In this document: positions 1-10,301 of the stretch, in pieces
Numbering within the stretch: position 1 is the first letter of the stretch
How the letters are laid out: each line of letters starts with the position of its first letter
Assembly (NCBI GenBank): GCA_003559735.1
Contig: PWKN01000103.1
Location: forward strand, 1 to 49,338
Length of the DNA stretch: 49,338 nucleotides
Source of the DNA: Bacteroidales bacterium
Lineage (GTDB): Bacteria > Bacteroidota > Bacteroidia > Bacteroidales > UBA7960
Reading direction: 5' to 3'
Notes under the pieces: model-generated
The model's input: only the letters and a program-made list of their open reading frames with translations
Databases searched by the model: none
Told to the model about the DNA's origin: nothing
Made by a program: the position numbers and the translations under genes

Positions 1-1737
1 CATGCCGTCATCTGGATCAACGGACAACTGGCTAGTGAGCACAAAGGCTCAGGTTACACCACATTCTATGCAGACATCTCTGACCTGATCATAACAGGGG
101 GTATGAATACCATATCCGTGTCGGTTGATAACCAGCCTGACCCGCAGACCATTCCCTATATGGATTCTTATGACTGGGCAATGGACGGTGGGATCACCGG
201 AGATGTGAAGCTGATCGCGACAGAGAGGCCAGCAGTACAATACGTGTTGGTCCATACATCCAGCCGCCCTGTCGAAGATGTCATCAACGGACAGGTGACG
301 CTGCAGATCCTGCTGGATGAAAGCTTCGCTCCAAATAAACGCATCACCAAATTTAACATAAGCATCAAAGAAGAAAACCAGGCCACATCCAATGTACTCC
401 TCTCTTCAGTATTGAGAGCCAGACATTCATCAGATGGCTATATCATTGATATCGAACTGCCATCTGTAAACCGATGGCACTTTGACACCCCCAACCTTTA
501 TGAGCTGAAGGTAGAGCCACTATTGAGAGGAAGGGCAACCGACCGGTATACAACCACCTTCGGGTTCAGGGAGTTTGAGATACGTGATGGGTCGTTGTAC
601 CTGAATGACGAAAGGGTCAGACTGTCAGGCGTCGAATGGATGCCCGGGTCCGATCCGGATATGGGTTTTGCTGAGACAGAAGCCCATATCAGGAAGGTGC
701 TCAGCGACATGAAAGAGTTGAATTGCGTGTTTACCCGTTTCCACTGGCAACAACGGGAAAAGACAATTGACCTGTGCAACCGGCTCGGAATACTTGTGCA
801 GGAGGAAATACCACTGTGGCAAAAACCATCAGACTTCTCCTCTCCTCCCCTGTCAGAGATAGCAAAAAAGCACGCCAGAGAGATGATTTACCGGAATTTC
901 AACGCACCAAGCATTATCGCATGGGGGATCGGAAATGAACTGCCGTCACTTAACGATGATACAAAACGGTCCTTGCTGCAACTGAAGGAATACGTTGAAA
1001 GCCTCGACAGCAGCAGAATCGTTTCATATGTCAGCAACCATATCGGCACAGATCCCAAAAGGGAGGTCTCCAGGTATTTTGACTGGATCATGATGAACGA
1101 TTACTATGGTACGTGGTTCGGAGACGACCATGACGAGATTGGACAGGTACTGGACAGGATACATGAGCTTTACCCTGAAAAGCCCGTCATAATCGCCGAA
1201 TGGGGATTATGTGAACGGTGCAATCCCGATTACAACCTGGATGGTGGTGACCCAAGAAGGATAAGGGACATGGCTGCACATTATGAACAGTACATAACAC
1301 GGCCGTGGGTGCAGGGTCATATCTACTTCTCATATAACGATTACCGTACACATATGGGGCTGGAAGGTACCGGACGTTTCAGGCAGAGGAAGCATGGCGT
1401 GGTTGACCTTTTACTGAACCCCAAACCATCATATGAACTCCTCAAAAGGATCAATGCCCCGATTGAGTACGAAAAGACACTGGAAGAAGGTGACAGCATC
1501 ATCATATTGTTCAGAAACAAGGATACACTGCCTTCCTATACGATAAGAAACTATACTGCGGATATTGTTTCGGAAACAGGTGACATTCCTGACCGGACCA
1601 TAACGTTTGGCAAGATAACCCCTGGTGAACCGATAAGGATAACCCTGCCAGGTCAGCCAGGTGGTTTATACCGGATCAACTTTACCCGCCCAGGAGGTCA
1701 CCATGTACTGGAGCATACCGTTCAGGTCAATAATTGA
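1..1737 (+). CDS. Glycoside hydrolase family 2 enzyme, 5'-truncated by the window edge
   Basis: The reading frame is open from base 1, and the first residues (VWINGQLASEHKGSGYTTF) belong to the GH2 N-terminal sugar-binding jelly roll, so the true start lies to the left; the ATG at 103 is internal. An Ig-like domain follows, then a TIM barrel. The acid/base Glu is in GIGNEL (codon 937-939) and the nucleophile Glu is in IIAEWG (codon 1198-1200). A short beta-sandwich tail ends at TGA 1735-1737. GH2 enzymes are exo-acting beta-galactosidases, beta-mannosidases or beta-glucuronidases; sequence alone does not settle which. The two GH26 genes downstream make beta-mannosidase attractive, but this is inference. 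The next gene starts 55 bases further on in the same direction, so co-transcription is likely. The signal peptide, if any, is outside the window. Confidence 0.9.
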   Translation, partial: HAVIWINGQLASEHKGSGYTTFYADISDLIITGGMNTISVSVDNQPDPQTIPYMDSYDWAMDGGITGDVKLIATERPAVQYVLVHTSSRPVEDVINGQVTLQILLDESFAPNKRITKFNISIKEENQATSNVLLSSVLRARHSSDGYIIDIELPSVNRWHFDTPNLYELKVEPLLRGRATDRYTTTFGFREFEIRDGSLYLNDERVRLSGVEWMPGSDPDMGFAETEAHIRKVLSDMKELNCVFTRFHWQQREKTIDLCNRLGILVQEEIPLWQKPSDFSSPPLSEIAKKHAREMIYRNFNAPSIIAWGIGNELPSLNDDTKRSLLQLKEYVESLDSSRIVSYVSNHIGTDPKREVSRYFDWIMMNDYYGTWFGDDHDEIGQVLDRIHELYPEKPVIIAEWGLCERCNPDYNLDGGDPRRIRDMAAHYEQYITRPWVQGHIYFSYNDYRTHMGLEGTGRFRQRKHGVVDLLLNPKPSYELLKRINAPIEYEKTLEEGDSIIILFRNKDTLPSYTIRNYTADIVSETGDIPDRTITFGKITPGEPIRITLPGQPGGLYRINFTRPGGHHVLEHTVQVNN

Positions 1738-1792
1738 TCAGTGTTCCTGACATCTGAAGGTGCATTAGATATAATACCAACCTGACTGACAC

Positions 1793-3037
1793 ATGAATTC
1801 AAGAGAACGCATCATAACAGCAATGGATTACCGGGAACCCGACAAGATCCCCCTCGACATTGCTGGTCATCGTTCATCGGGTATCGCCGCCATGGCTTAT
1901 GCACGGCTGAAAAAGGCCCTCGGTATCGGTTCGGGCGATATTTATGTATATGACATCGTTCAACAACTCGCCATCGTTGAAGAACCCATCCTGGATCTGT
2001 TTGGTGCAGATACCATTGAACTTGGCCGTGCCTACCTGCCTGATAAAAGAGACTGGACCGATTGGGAACTGCCTGACGGTACTCCCTGCAAGATCCCGGC
2101 CATGATCCGCCTGGAAAAAAGTGGAGACGACTGGTATTTGCTTGCAGAAGACGGCTTGCGAACAGGCATGATGAAAAAAGGGTGTCCGTACTTTGAAACC
2201 ATCCATTACCCGATGCAGGATATGGATTATGATGCGCTGGACTTTACCAGTGTTCCGGAAGCTTTTAAGCACAGCATGTGGTGCTCCACACCAGCTCCGG
2301 GTGGCCACCTTAGCCTGGAAGGCAAAGACCTGATCGAGATGAAGGAAGGCGCCAGGAAACTTCGTGAATCAACAGACAGGGCCATAATCGGACTTTTTGG
2401 TGGTAATTTGTTCGAAACACCTCAGCTGATGTTCAACAGCGAAAACTACCTGCTTTACACTGCTGTTTACCCGGAGGCAACCACCCGGTTATCGCAGCAA
2501 CTGTGCGACCACTATTGCACTGAGATGCGTAAGTGGCTGCAGGCAGTCGGACCATATATTGACATTATGGCCTTTGGGGATGATTTCGGTTCAAACCACG
2601 GTCCTATTATTGACCCGGAAATGTACCGGCAATACTATAAACCATATCACCGCAAGATGTGGTCACTGGCAAAGGAACTGGCCCCCCATATCAGGATCAT
2701 GCTGCACTCATGCGGTTCCATTGAACCCTTCCTTGATGATATGATCGAAGCGGGACTCGATGCAGTCAATCCGGTGCAAATAAGCTGCCGTGGAATGGAA
2801 TTGAAGGTTTTGAAAGAAAAATACCGCAACAGGCTCACCCTCTGGGGCGGTGGATGCGACACACAGTCCGTTCTCGGACAAGGCACTCCGGAAGAGGTAG
2901 AAGCGCACGTAAAAAAACAGCTCAACATAATGAAAGGATCAGGCGGATTCGTGTTTCAACAAGTTCATAATATCCTTGGAAACGTACCCCCTGCCAACAT
3001 TATAAAAATGTTTGAGACGGTAACCAGGCACCGTTAA
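1793..3037 (+). CDS. Uroporphyrinogen decarboxylase-family protein, MtaA/CmuA-like methyltransferase
   Basis: A 414-residue protein beginning MNSRERIITAMDYREPDKIP, the characteristic N-terminus of the URO-D (PF01208) superfamily. It has a zinc-site pattern His305-x-Cys307 (in LHSCGSIEPF) with Cys355 (in GGGCDT), matching the H-x-C-x(n)-C metal site of the methylcobamide:thiol methyltransferases MtaA and CmuA rather than heme-pathway HemE. No signal peptide is visible, so it should be cytoplasmic. No corrinoid protein or other methyltransferase component is in the window. Its place between a GH2 and a clan GH-A glycosidase suggests work on a sugar-derived compound, for example methyl transfer from a methylated sugar; this is inference. 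A second, more divergent member lies at 37926-39224. Family assignment is secure; the substrate is unknown. Confidence 0.85.
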   Translation: MNSRERIITAMDYREPDKIPLDIAGHRSSGIAAMAYARLKKALGIGSGDIYVYDIVQQLAIVEEPILDLFGADTIELGRAYLPDKRDWTDWELPDGTPCKIPAMIRLEKSGDDWYLLAEDGLRTGMMKKGCPYFETIHYPMQDMDYDALDFTSVPEAFKHSMWCSTPAPGGHLSLEGKDLIEMKEGARKLRESTDRAIIGLFGGNLFETPQLMFNSENYLLYTAVYPEATTRLSQQLCDHYCTEMRKWLQAVGPYIDIMAFGDDFGSNHGPIIDPEMYRQYYKPYHRKMWSLAKELAPHIRIMLHSCGSIEPFLDDMIEAGLDAVNPVQISCRGMELKVLKEKYRNRLTLWGGGCDTQSVLGQGTPEEVEAHVKKQLNIMKGSGGFVFQQVHNILGNVPPANIIKMFETVTRHR

Positions 3038-3086
3038 CGGCAATAGGCCCGGATGACACACGGTCACCAGAAAACAGCCATACACC

Positions 3087-4676
3087 ATGAAAGACGACAG
3101 TTACGCAACCTCCCGGAGGAAATTTTTTAAAACAACCATTGTTTCAGCAACAGGAACTATGCTTTTTCCGGGTGCACTTTCGGCTACCAGAGCAGAAACA
3201 AAACAAAATAAAACTGAAGTGAATAAAGTAACGCTTCACACCAGCATTCCCAACCCACACACCCTTGACCTGGGGTTGGGTTACAACTGGTTTGAACACC
3301 TTGGGGCAGGTGGCCACTATGCCCGATGGATCAACTACCCGTTATCAACCAGAATTTACCCTGAAATGCATGACGACAAGGGTTGGAGCGCCATCGAACA
3401 AGGCCTTGAGGAACTGAATGTGGGATGGATACGGTTTGGCATGCCACCAGACCCCCATGTGGATAGCACTGGAAACTTCATAAAGGACACAATCCATTTT
3501 CAACACCTGGAGAGGATAAACAATTGGGCGGTAAAAAAAGGGAGAAGCATTCTTCTTGATATGTTTTTGATGCCCAGGTATTATGAATTTCCTGTGCCGG
3601 AGGGCACGAAGGACCCCGGAAACAATATTGTTAACATGGCCGCTGCCAGCAACAGGAAGTACGCCCGAAACTTTGTGGTTCCCATGATGGAATATGTAAT
3701 CAATGAATTAAACCTGAAAGCGGTAAAACTCTTCAATCCAATCAATGAACCCATGGAATATGGGGTGTATCAAACGCCCGGTGATAATCCTCCGGCCATG
3801 GCGCATTATGTTGAAATGTATAAAGAATTAAGACAGGCACTGGATGAAGCAGGTTTAAACCGGGAAAGGTTGGGGCTTATTGGTCTGGATTGTGCGAACC
3901 CTACCCTTTTTACACTAAAGCAAATGAGTCTGGGGGTTGATATTGATCCATATATTGATGCGTACTCAGTACACCATTATAACCTGAGATTGGATCACCT
4001 TCCCCCGGTTCACAAACCCGACACCGGACGCCATTACTTCATCAAGGGGATGAATGTGGTTATCGAACAAGACGACCGCATGTTTATGGAATATGCCCGT
4101 TCGCGCAACAAACCCTTATGGGCATTGGAAATGGGCACATTCTACTATGGCAAATTTTCCAATCCGGAAGGAGTGGCCACCCTGGATGCTACCATTACCG
4201 TGGCCGAAGGGATTATCAGGGCATTGAATACGGGCATTACCGCATTTTGCATCTGGTCGTTGATGAACCCCAACGACGTTGACGGGCATTGGGCAGTTAT
4301 GGGGCAAAAAGATGGCCAACTGGTACGCTACAGATACCCCTTCGCGGTATATGGATTACTGGGAAATCACTTTACCCCGGGAGCAACCGTTTATCCTGTT
4401 TACCAACCCGATGCGCCAGAAATATTGCATGTGTATGCCACTGCCATTGAAAGCAGCAACAAGGAAAAAACCATCGTGATCGTAAATGATGATGCAGAAA
4501 GACCTGCTGAAGTAACTATCACCCTTCCCCCTCACTGGCGTTCTGATGAAGATTTTCGCATCTCACTGGTTGACAGGGATGTCCTCAACAAACCCCACAG
4601 AAGTGTAAAAGCAACGGATCATCACATCACCATTCAATGTCCCCCGTTCAGCCTTATCGGTCTTAAGGCGACTTAA
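3087..4676 (+). CDS. Clan GH-A glycoside hydrolase with twin-arginine-like leader, family unassigned
   Basis: A 529-residue protein. The N-terminus contains SRRKFFKTT followed by a hydrophobic stretch ending near ALSATRAET, resembling a Tat signal, so export as a folded protein is likely. The body reads as a TIM barrel: Glu221 in NPINEPME is the expected acid/base (NEP motif at the end of strand 4) and Glu348 in LWALEMGTF is the expected nucleophile. About 100 C-terminal residues look like an all-beta domain, as in GH30 and GH39. I cannot place it in a numbered family with confidence; GH30, GH5 and GH39 relatives are candidates. The start ATG at 3087 is the only one that keeps the leader intact. 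It sits 49 bases after the URO-D-like gene and 39 bases before the next lipoprotein, consistent with one operon. Confidence 0.7.
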   Translation: MKDDSYATSRRKFFKTTIVSATGTMLFPGALSATRAETKQNKTEVNKVTLHTSIPNPHTLDLGLGYNWFEHLGAGGHYARWINYPLSTRIYPEMHDDKGWSAIEQGLEELNVGWIRFGMPPDPHVDSTGNFIKDTIHFQHLERINNWAVKKGRSILLDMFLMPRYYEFPVPEGTKDPGNNIVNMAAASNRKYARNFVVPMMEYVINELNLKAVKLFNPINEPMEYGVYQTPGDNPPAMAHYVEMYKELRQALDEAGLNRERLGLIGLDCANPTLFTLKQMSLGVDIDPYIDAYSVHHYNLRLDHLPPVHKPDTGRHYFIKGMNVVIEQDDRMFMEYARSRNKPLWALEMGTFYYGKFSNPEGVATLDATITVAEGIIRALNTGITAFCIWSLMNPNDVDGHWAVMGQKDGQLVRYRYPFAVYGLLGNHFTPGATVYPVYQPDAPEILHVYATAIESSNKEKTIVIVNDDAERPAEVTITLPPHWRSDEDFRISLVDRDVLNKPHRSVKATDHHITIQCPPFSLIGLKAT

Positions 4677-4715
4677 CACAACGATTATTTGTATGAAAGT
4701 AAAATAACACCCAAG

Positions 4716-7070
4716 ATGAAATATATTCTACCCACAGCATTTGTTTTTGCCCAGATACTTTTTGCCTGTCAGCATGAGGAAGGTAAAGGTACGGATATTT
4801 CAAACTTTGAGCGTATACTGCCCGAACTGAACAGATACCATTTTATTTGTGACGACTGGCACCGCGACGGGTTGCCTTTTCTGATGGGCAACAACGAGAT
4901 GGGTGGACTGGCGAACGCTGATGGAACGGGTTTCCCGTTCATGTGGTTTGCCGATGTCTGGAAGCATGAAAGCGCACGCACTTCACTGGCCGGTTTTCAA
5001 CTCTCAAATTCACTTATCAGCAAGCAAACGCCTGATCACTATTCTCAGAAGCTCAATATCTCCAACGGCATCCTGAGAACCCGGTTTTCAGCAACCGACC
5101 TTTCTTACGAAACGGAACTGTTCCTCTCTATGGATGACCGCCATCTGATGGCCATGAAGGTTACCAATACAGGAAACACAGCCATAAACTGGGACATCAT
5201 AATTCCGGACAGGGGGGATGGGTTTCACGTTGTACAGAAGGACAGAAATACCATTGCCGGACAGACAGCTGATTCACTTTTCGCGCAAAGTTTTTGGGCC
5301 ATTGAAAACCACCGGGCTGCCCCCCCCGACACCTTTCTCACACGCGTAAAGTGGCAGATGAAAACCGATCTTGGGATTGAGAGTGGCAAAGATGGTTTCA
5401 GGGTACGCCTGCCAAAGGAACAGTCGGCTGTATTCTGGTATACGGTGGTTACCAGCTGGGATGAGGATAATTTTGATCAGTATGAGCCGGAAATTGCCTA
5501 TGGCGCCCATGACTTTGAGCATGCAAAAAGCCGGAGCAAATCAGAATGGAAGCGTCTTTATGACAATACAGCCGCCATTATCCTCCCTCAAGGAGATTAT
5601 GCCAGACTGTTTTACCGGACCATTTTTTCTCTTTTTGCCACTTCAGGCAGCAAGCATTTTCTGCCTGGAGAAACCCAGTTCGGTGCCTTGTGGCGCGATA
5701 TTGGCCACCTTGCCACACGATCATTCTCCAGTTGCCTTTGGGATATGAATGCATTCACCTATGGAGCAGCCGGCTGGTCGGCAATGGCCTATACCACCCT
5801 GGGCAACGAGGAGATGGCCCGTAACATGCTCAACTGGTTTTACCAGCCGGAGTCATTGAAAAAGAATTTTGAGACCATGTTCCCGGTTGGCTATTACACC
5901 CTTTATTTCAGAGAGGATTCCATTGGGACATTTCACTACAGAAGAGGAGGCAATCCCGACGCCATGGCATTCGGACACGAGACCAGGATCAATATGGAAA
6001 ACTACAACTGGTTTGGCGATGGATCGCACGTAGATTGGCAGCTTCATTACAATGCCTTTGCTTCATCCATCTTTCACAAATACTCCAGTTATTATCCTGA
6101 CGCAGACTTCCTTGAAAACACTGCCTATCCTTTACTCAAGGGTATAGCTGAGATGTGGCGCGAGCTCATAAACTGGAACGGCGAACTCGGTCAATATGTA
6201 TTGCCTGGCCTTGTGTCGCTTACGGAAGACCTGGTAGCTGAAAACCTGCTCGATGCGGCCATCTCAGCCAAATGGAACCTTGTTATGGCTGCCCGTTATG
6301 CCGCGCTTCTCGGAAGAGACCATGAGTTAAGGGAAGAATGGCTCAGGATCGCCGATCTGATCCATATCCCGCAAGATGAAGACCACTACCTGGAGTTTCT
6401 CAATGATGATGGCACACGCGGTGGCGGCGGATACCAGGGGATCAGGGGAATGGTCTACCTCACATTCCCAACCAGGGAGCTTATCTCCGCCTTCGACCAG
6501 CAAAAAATTGAACGCACCCTTGACCACACGTGGGAGCGTAACCATGCAGGCCGCAGCCGCAAGGAAATTGGTCTTCCCGATCCATTGACAAGGCCTGAAC
6601 TCGACCTTGAACAAGTCTCGGGCATGATCACCTTCATTGCCAACTGGTATGCCCTTGCAGAGGCATATGCAGGCCGCGGTGACAACGCATATGAGGTGTC
6701 GTCATATTGCCTGACAAAGCTTGATCCTGCTGGCAATGTGCTATACGAGACCGACAACCTCAGACCATATTACCTCGACAGCTATGCTTCATTTGCCATG
6801 GTACCTGCAGCCATGCTTGTGCAATCATACAATGACACCTTAAAAGTGTTTCCGGCAATCCCTTCTGAATGGAAAGAGGTAAGCTTTTACGGATTGCCTG
6901 CAGAACATGGCATAAGGGTGTCTGGCAAAATAACCAACGGGGATGTGGAATGGATCACCCTGTCACTTGGAGGCAATGAGGTCATAAGAACATATGATTA
7001 TCAGAATTTTGCATTAAGAATGGATGATCAGGGAACAGGTAAGGTTTTCATTAACAAAATCAATAACTAA
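4716..7070 (+). CDS. GH95/GH65-like six-hairpin glycosidase lipoprotein
   Basis: 784 residues from the ATG at 4716; an in-frame TTG at 4689 would put nine extra residues in front of the leader and is less likely. The leader MKYILPTAFVFAQILFACQ has a lipobox (LFAC), so the mature protein should be a membrane-anchored lipoprotein. An N-terminal beta-sandwich begins with a GNNEMGG loop, the position of the GNG-type loop in GH95. An (alpha/alpha)6 region follows (about residues 310-680, with SSCLWDMNAFTYG and DGSHVDWQLHYN). The end (VFPAIPSEWKEVSFYGLP) strongly recalls the C-terminal sandwich of GH95/GH65. GH95 enzymes are alpha-L-fucosidases or alpha-L-galactosidases and GH65 are phosphorylases or hydrolases of alpha-glucosides. 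The exact family is uncertain. SusC starts only 12 bases downstream. Confidence 0.65.
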   Translation: MKYILPTAFVFAQILFACQHEEGKGTDISNFERILPELNRYHFICDDWHRDGLPFLMGNNEMGGLANADGTGFPFMWFADVWKHESARTSLAGFQLSNSLISKQTPDHYSQKLNISNGILRTRFSATDLSYETELFLSMDDRHLMAMKVTNTGNTAINWDIIIPDRGDGFHVVQKDRNTIAGQTADSLFAQSFWAIENHRAAPPDTFLTRVKWQMKTDLGIESGKDGFRVRLPKEQSAVFWYTVVTSWDEDNFDQYEPEIAYGAHDFEHAKSRSKSEWKRLYDNTAAIILPQGDYARLFYRTIFSLFATSGSKHFLPGETQFGALWRDIGHLATRSFSSCLWDMNAFTYGAAGWSAMAYTTLGNEEMARNMLNWFYQPESLKKNFETMFPVGYYTLYFREDSIGTFHYRRGGNPDAMAFGHETRINMENYNWFGDGSHVDWQLHYNAFASSIFHKYSSYYPDADFLENTAYPLLKGIAEMWRELINWNGELGQYVLPGLVSLTEDLVAENLLDAAISAKWNLVMAARYAALLGRDHELREEWLRIADLIHIPQDEDHYLEFLNDDGTRGGGGYQGIRGMVYLTFPTRELISAFDQQKIERTLDHTWERNHAGRSRKEIGLPDPLTRPELDLEQVSGMITFIANWYALAEAYAGRGDNAYEVSSYCLTKLDPAGNVLYETDNLRPYYLDSYASFAMVPAAMLVQSYNDTLKVFPAIPSEWKEVSFYGLPAEHGIRVSGKITNGDVEWITLSLGGNEVIRTYDYQNFALRMDDQGTGKVFINKINN

Positions 7071-7082
7071 CCAAACACAATC

Positions 7083-10000
7083 ATGATAAAACTATTAACA
7101 TTAAAATCGCCATGGCTATGGTTTATGTTAACCTGCCTGTCAGTGAGCACGGCATTTGCCCAAAAGAGCGTAATTTCCGGCAGGGTGACCGATGCACAGA
7201 CAGAAGAGCCGCTTGTGGGCGTGTCTGTCTATATCAAAGATACCACTACAGGGACCATCACGGACTATGATGGCAACTACAGTATTTCAGTAAGCCGCGG
7301 AGAAACCCTTGTTTACTCATTTGTCGGCTATGTCAGGGAGGAAATCCTTATTGAAGACCAGAGAACCATAACTGTTCGACTGAGACCTGATATTGCCACC
7401 CTTGCCGAGATGGTGGTGATCGGATTTGGTACCCAGAGAAAATCAGACCTTACCGGTGCCGTTACATCGGTGTCGGTGGATAATCTTTCGAAAATGCCTA
7501 CCGGTAACATTGCCAATGCCTTGCAGGGAAATGCCTCAGGCGTTCTGGTCACAAGAGCCACTGGCGCACCAGGAGCCAGAACTGATGTCAAGATAAGAGG
7601 TATCAGCTCATTTACCGGGGGAAATGCCCTTTGGATCATTGACGGTGTTCCGGGAAGTCCCAATTCTATAAATATTAACGACATAGAGTCAGTGGAAATC
7701 CTGAAGGATGCTTCAACAGCAGCCATATATGGATCAGCCGGAGCAAACGGGGTCATCCTGATCACAACAAAAAAGGGAAGGATGGGTACCGAACTGTCAG
7801 TGGACACCTATTATGGGGTGCAAACCATTGAAAGCACGCTGCAACTGGCCAGCGGACCACAAATAGCACATTACATTCATGAAGCCGAGAACATTGTCGG
7901 ATATGCTCCCCGCAGACAAAGGTTTTACGGCGTAAACATAGATTCACTTCCCACCTTTGATCACCTATCACGAATGTTCAGGTCAGCTCCCATTCAAAGC
8001 CACAACATCAGCCTCTCCCATGGAAGTGATAATGGATCAGCCTACTTCAGCATTGGCTATTTCGGGCAGGAAGGAATTGTTTATAACTCAGACCACAAGA
8101 GACTGAATCTAAGACTGAATTCTGAATACCAGGTGAATGAATGGCTATCGGTAGGGGAGAACATTTCATTCGAAAACAGCCAGACCCGTGGTTTTGAAGA
8201 ATGGACACTAAAAAGTGAATACCATGGTCCCATTATCCACGCAGCCACCTTCATGCCATACATGCCTCTTTTTACAGAAGATGGAGAATACATCTCCGAT
8301 GGATTCGGCCACTCCAACCCACAAGCGACTCTTGACCATGCGTCGAACAGGCACAATACCGGCAACCATGGCAGGGCTACATTCTATGCCATTCTGACAC
8401 CTGTCAGCGGTTTGCGCTTTCATTCAAGTCTGACAGGAGAAGCGGGCGTGTCAGACAACAAAACCTTTACCGACATTTACAGGGTTTTGGAAAGTTCGCA
8501 AAGGAACGAAAGGATGACGCTGAATGCTGGCATGTCAAAGTCTACCGGCTGGAGGGCACAAAACATCCTGACCTATACAACCAGCCTGATGGAGAAGATC
8601 AACCTGTCGGCCATGGCAGGAATGGAGGCCGGCTATGGCAAATGGATGAACTATTTTGGTACCAGGAAAGACCTCTTCAACAATTCTCCGGAGATGTGGT
8701 ACCCCAATGCAAGCATAGATGCTTCTGTTGACACCGTGGTAACGCCTTCACGATTCTTCCAGGGAACGGGTGCGGAAAATGCATTCTATTCCTATTTTGG
8801 CCGCGTTAGCATTGATTATATGAGTAAGTACCTGTTTCAGGCCAACTTCCGGAATGACCAGTCATCCCGATTCGGTCCCGATAACCGATCTGGTTATTTC
8901 CCTTCGTTTTCTGCCGGCTGGAAATTCTCTGATGAAGACTTTGCCGGAAGCCTCAGTTGGCTCTCGTTCGGCAAGGTCAGGTATGGCTGGGGCAAGGCCG
9001 GGAACGACAACATCTCTCCCTATGGTTTCTATTCGACTGTAGGGTTCAACCCTACACTGGATGCCAGTTTTAATGCAGGCCGCCAGATCCTGATCGGGGC
9101 TGCGCCCAACCAGCTGGTAAATACAGAGGTACATTGGGAAACCATCGTCACAACAAACGCCGGTCTTGACCTGGGATTCTTTGATGACCGGATAAGCATG
9201 TCGGTCGACTATTTTACACGGGAAAACATTGGTATGCTCATGAGGGTCAGGATACCCGATTTGGCAGGATGGGCAGCACCATGGGGGTGGCAGGAGCACG
9301 GAGGCATAGAGCCTGTTGCATACAGCAATGTGGGGAAACTCAGAAACTCGGGGGTCGAAGTGACTGCCAGATACAGGGAATACATTAGCCCACGGTTTTC
9401 TTTCGACATCCAGGGCAACTACACATTTATCCGCAATGAGGTGGTCGATATCAGGGGCGATACCCTGTATAACGGGGCTGTCAGGGGAGTGACAGGGTTC
9501 CTGTCAAGAACCTATGCCGGAGGTGGCATTGGTGAATTCTATGGAAGAGTAGTGGAACGATTGTTTCTGGAATCAGACGGGTATTTTGATGAGACAGCCG
9601 GAAGATGGGTTATGACAAACCAGCCCTTCACGATCAGCCAAAGTGGGGATACGCTCTATGCCCAGCCATTTGCGCAGCCGGGCGACTATATGTGGAAAGA
9701 CATAAACGGTGATGGCGTGATCGATGACAAGGACAGAACAGCACTTGGCAATCCGCATCCAAAACATCTTGTTGGAATGAATGTCAGCATGTCATTTGGC
9801 TTGTTCGATCTGACGATGTTCTGGCAAGGTGCATTCGGACATAAGATCCTGAACGGTCTGTATGCCAATTTGCTGGGAGAATCGACCGATGGGTCCAAAA
9901 ACCTTCCCCTTACATTTATCAACGACCACTACAGAAATGATGTTTACGACCGGGAAGGAAACTTGCTGTATTCAAAGAATCATGATGCAACGTATGCCAG

Positions 10001-10301
10001 GTTTGACATCAGGAATACCAACCAGAATTACAACACATTCTCGAATATGTACATAGAAAATGGTAACTACCTGAGGTTAAAAACACTGCAAATTGGTGTA
10101 CGGATACCGGACAGATGGCAGCATGCACTCAATATGGGGACCATCAGATGCTATGTCAACATGACGAACCTGATCACATTTACCAGGTATTCCGGTCTGG
10201 ATCCGGAACTGGATACCAGCAATCCGCTGTTTGCAGGCATCGATAACGCTGTATACCCTGTTGCCAGGACAATCACGGCAGGCATCAACGTAACTTTTTA
10301 G
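7083..10301 (+). CDS. SusC-like TonB-dependent outer-membrane transporter, first pair
   Basis: A 1072-residue SusC/RagA-family protein. A signal peptide ends at TAFAQ. An N-terminal CarboxypepD_reg-like beta-sandwich follows (about residues 29-108, VISGRVTDAQTEEPLVGVSV), then the plug domain with the hallmark SVEILKDASTAAIYGS and GANGVILITTKKG, and then a 22-strand barrel ending in a C-terminal strand that finishes with phenylalanine (GINVTF). SusC proteins import oligosaccharides across the outer membrane using TonB energy, capped by a SusD lipoprotein. Start 7083 is an ATG 12 bases after the preceding stop. Its SusD partner is the next gene, but 200 bases away, which is longer than the gap for the two other pairs here (21 and 23 bases). 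Confidence 0.96.
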   Translation: MIKLLTLKSPWLWFMLTCLSVSTAFAQKSVISGRVTDAQTEEPLVGVSVYIKDTTTGTITDYDGNYSISVSRGETLVYSFVGYVREEILIEDQRTITVRLRPDIATLAEMVVIGFGTQRKSDLTGAVTSVSVDNLSKMPTGNIANALQGNASGVLVTRATGAPGARTDVKIRGISSFTGGNALWIIDGVPGSPNSININDIESVEILKDASTAAIYGSAGANGVILITTKKGRMGTELSVDTYYGVQTIESTLQLASGPQIAHYIHEAENIVGYAPRRQRFYGVNIDSLPTFDHLSRMFRSAPIQSHNISLSHGSDNGSAYFSIGYFGQEGIVYNSDHKRLNLRLNSEYQVNEWLSVGENISFENSQTRGFEEWTLKSEYHGPIIHAATFMPYMPLFTEDGEYISDGFGHSNPQATLDHASNRHNTGNHGRATFYAILTPVSGLRFHSSLTGEAGVSDNKTFTDIYRVLESSQRNERMTLNAGMSKSTGWRAQNILTYTTSLMEKINLSAMAGMEAGYGKWMNYFGTRKDLFNNSPEMWYPNASIDASVDTVVTPSRFFQGTGAENAFYSYFGRVSIDYMSKYLFQANFRNDQSSRFGPDNRSGYFPSFSAGWKFSDEDFAGSLSWLSFGKVRYGWGKAGNDNISPYGFYSTVGFNPTLDASFNAGRQILIGAAPNQLVNTEVHWETIVTTNAGLDLGFFDDRISMSVDYFTRENIGMLMRVRIPDLAGWAAPWGWQEHGGIEPVAYSNVGKLRNSGVEVTARYREYISPRFSFDIQGNYTFIRNEVVDIRGDTLYNGAVRGVTGFLSRTYAGGGIGEFYGRVVERLFLESDGYFDETAGRWVMTNQPFTISQSGDTLYAQPFAQPGDYMWKDINGDGVIDDKDRTALGNPHPKHLVGMNVSMSFGLFDLTMFWQGAFGHKILNGLYANLLGESTDGSKNLPLTFINDHYRNDVYDREGNLLYSKNHDATYARFDIRNTNQNYNTFSNMYIENGNYLRLKTLQIGVRIPDRWQHALNMGTIRCYVNMTNLITFTRYSGLDPELDTSNPLFAGIDNAVYPVARTITAGINVTF

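Noticed and set aside
1793-3037. HemE (heme biosynthesis uroporphyrinogen decarboxylase)
   Set aside because: The H-x-C...C metal site and longer N-terminus match MtaA/CmuA-like proteins, and the context is sugar use rather than heme synthesis.
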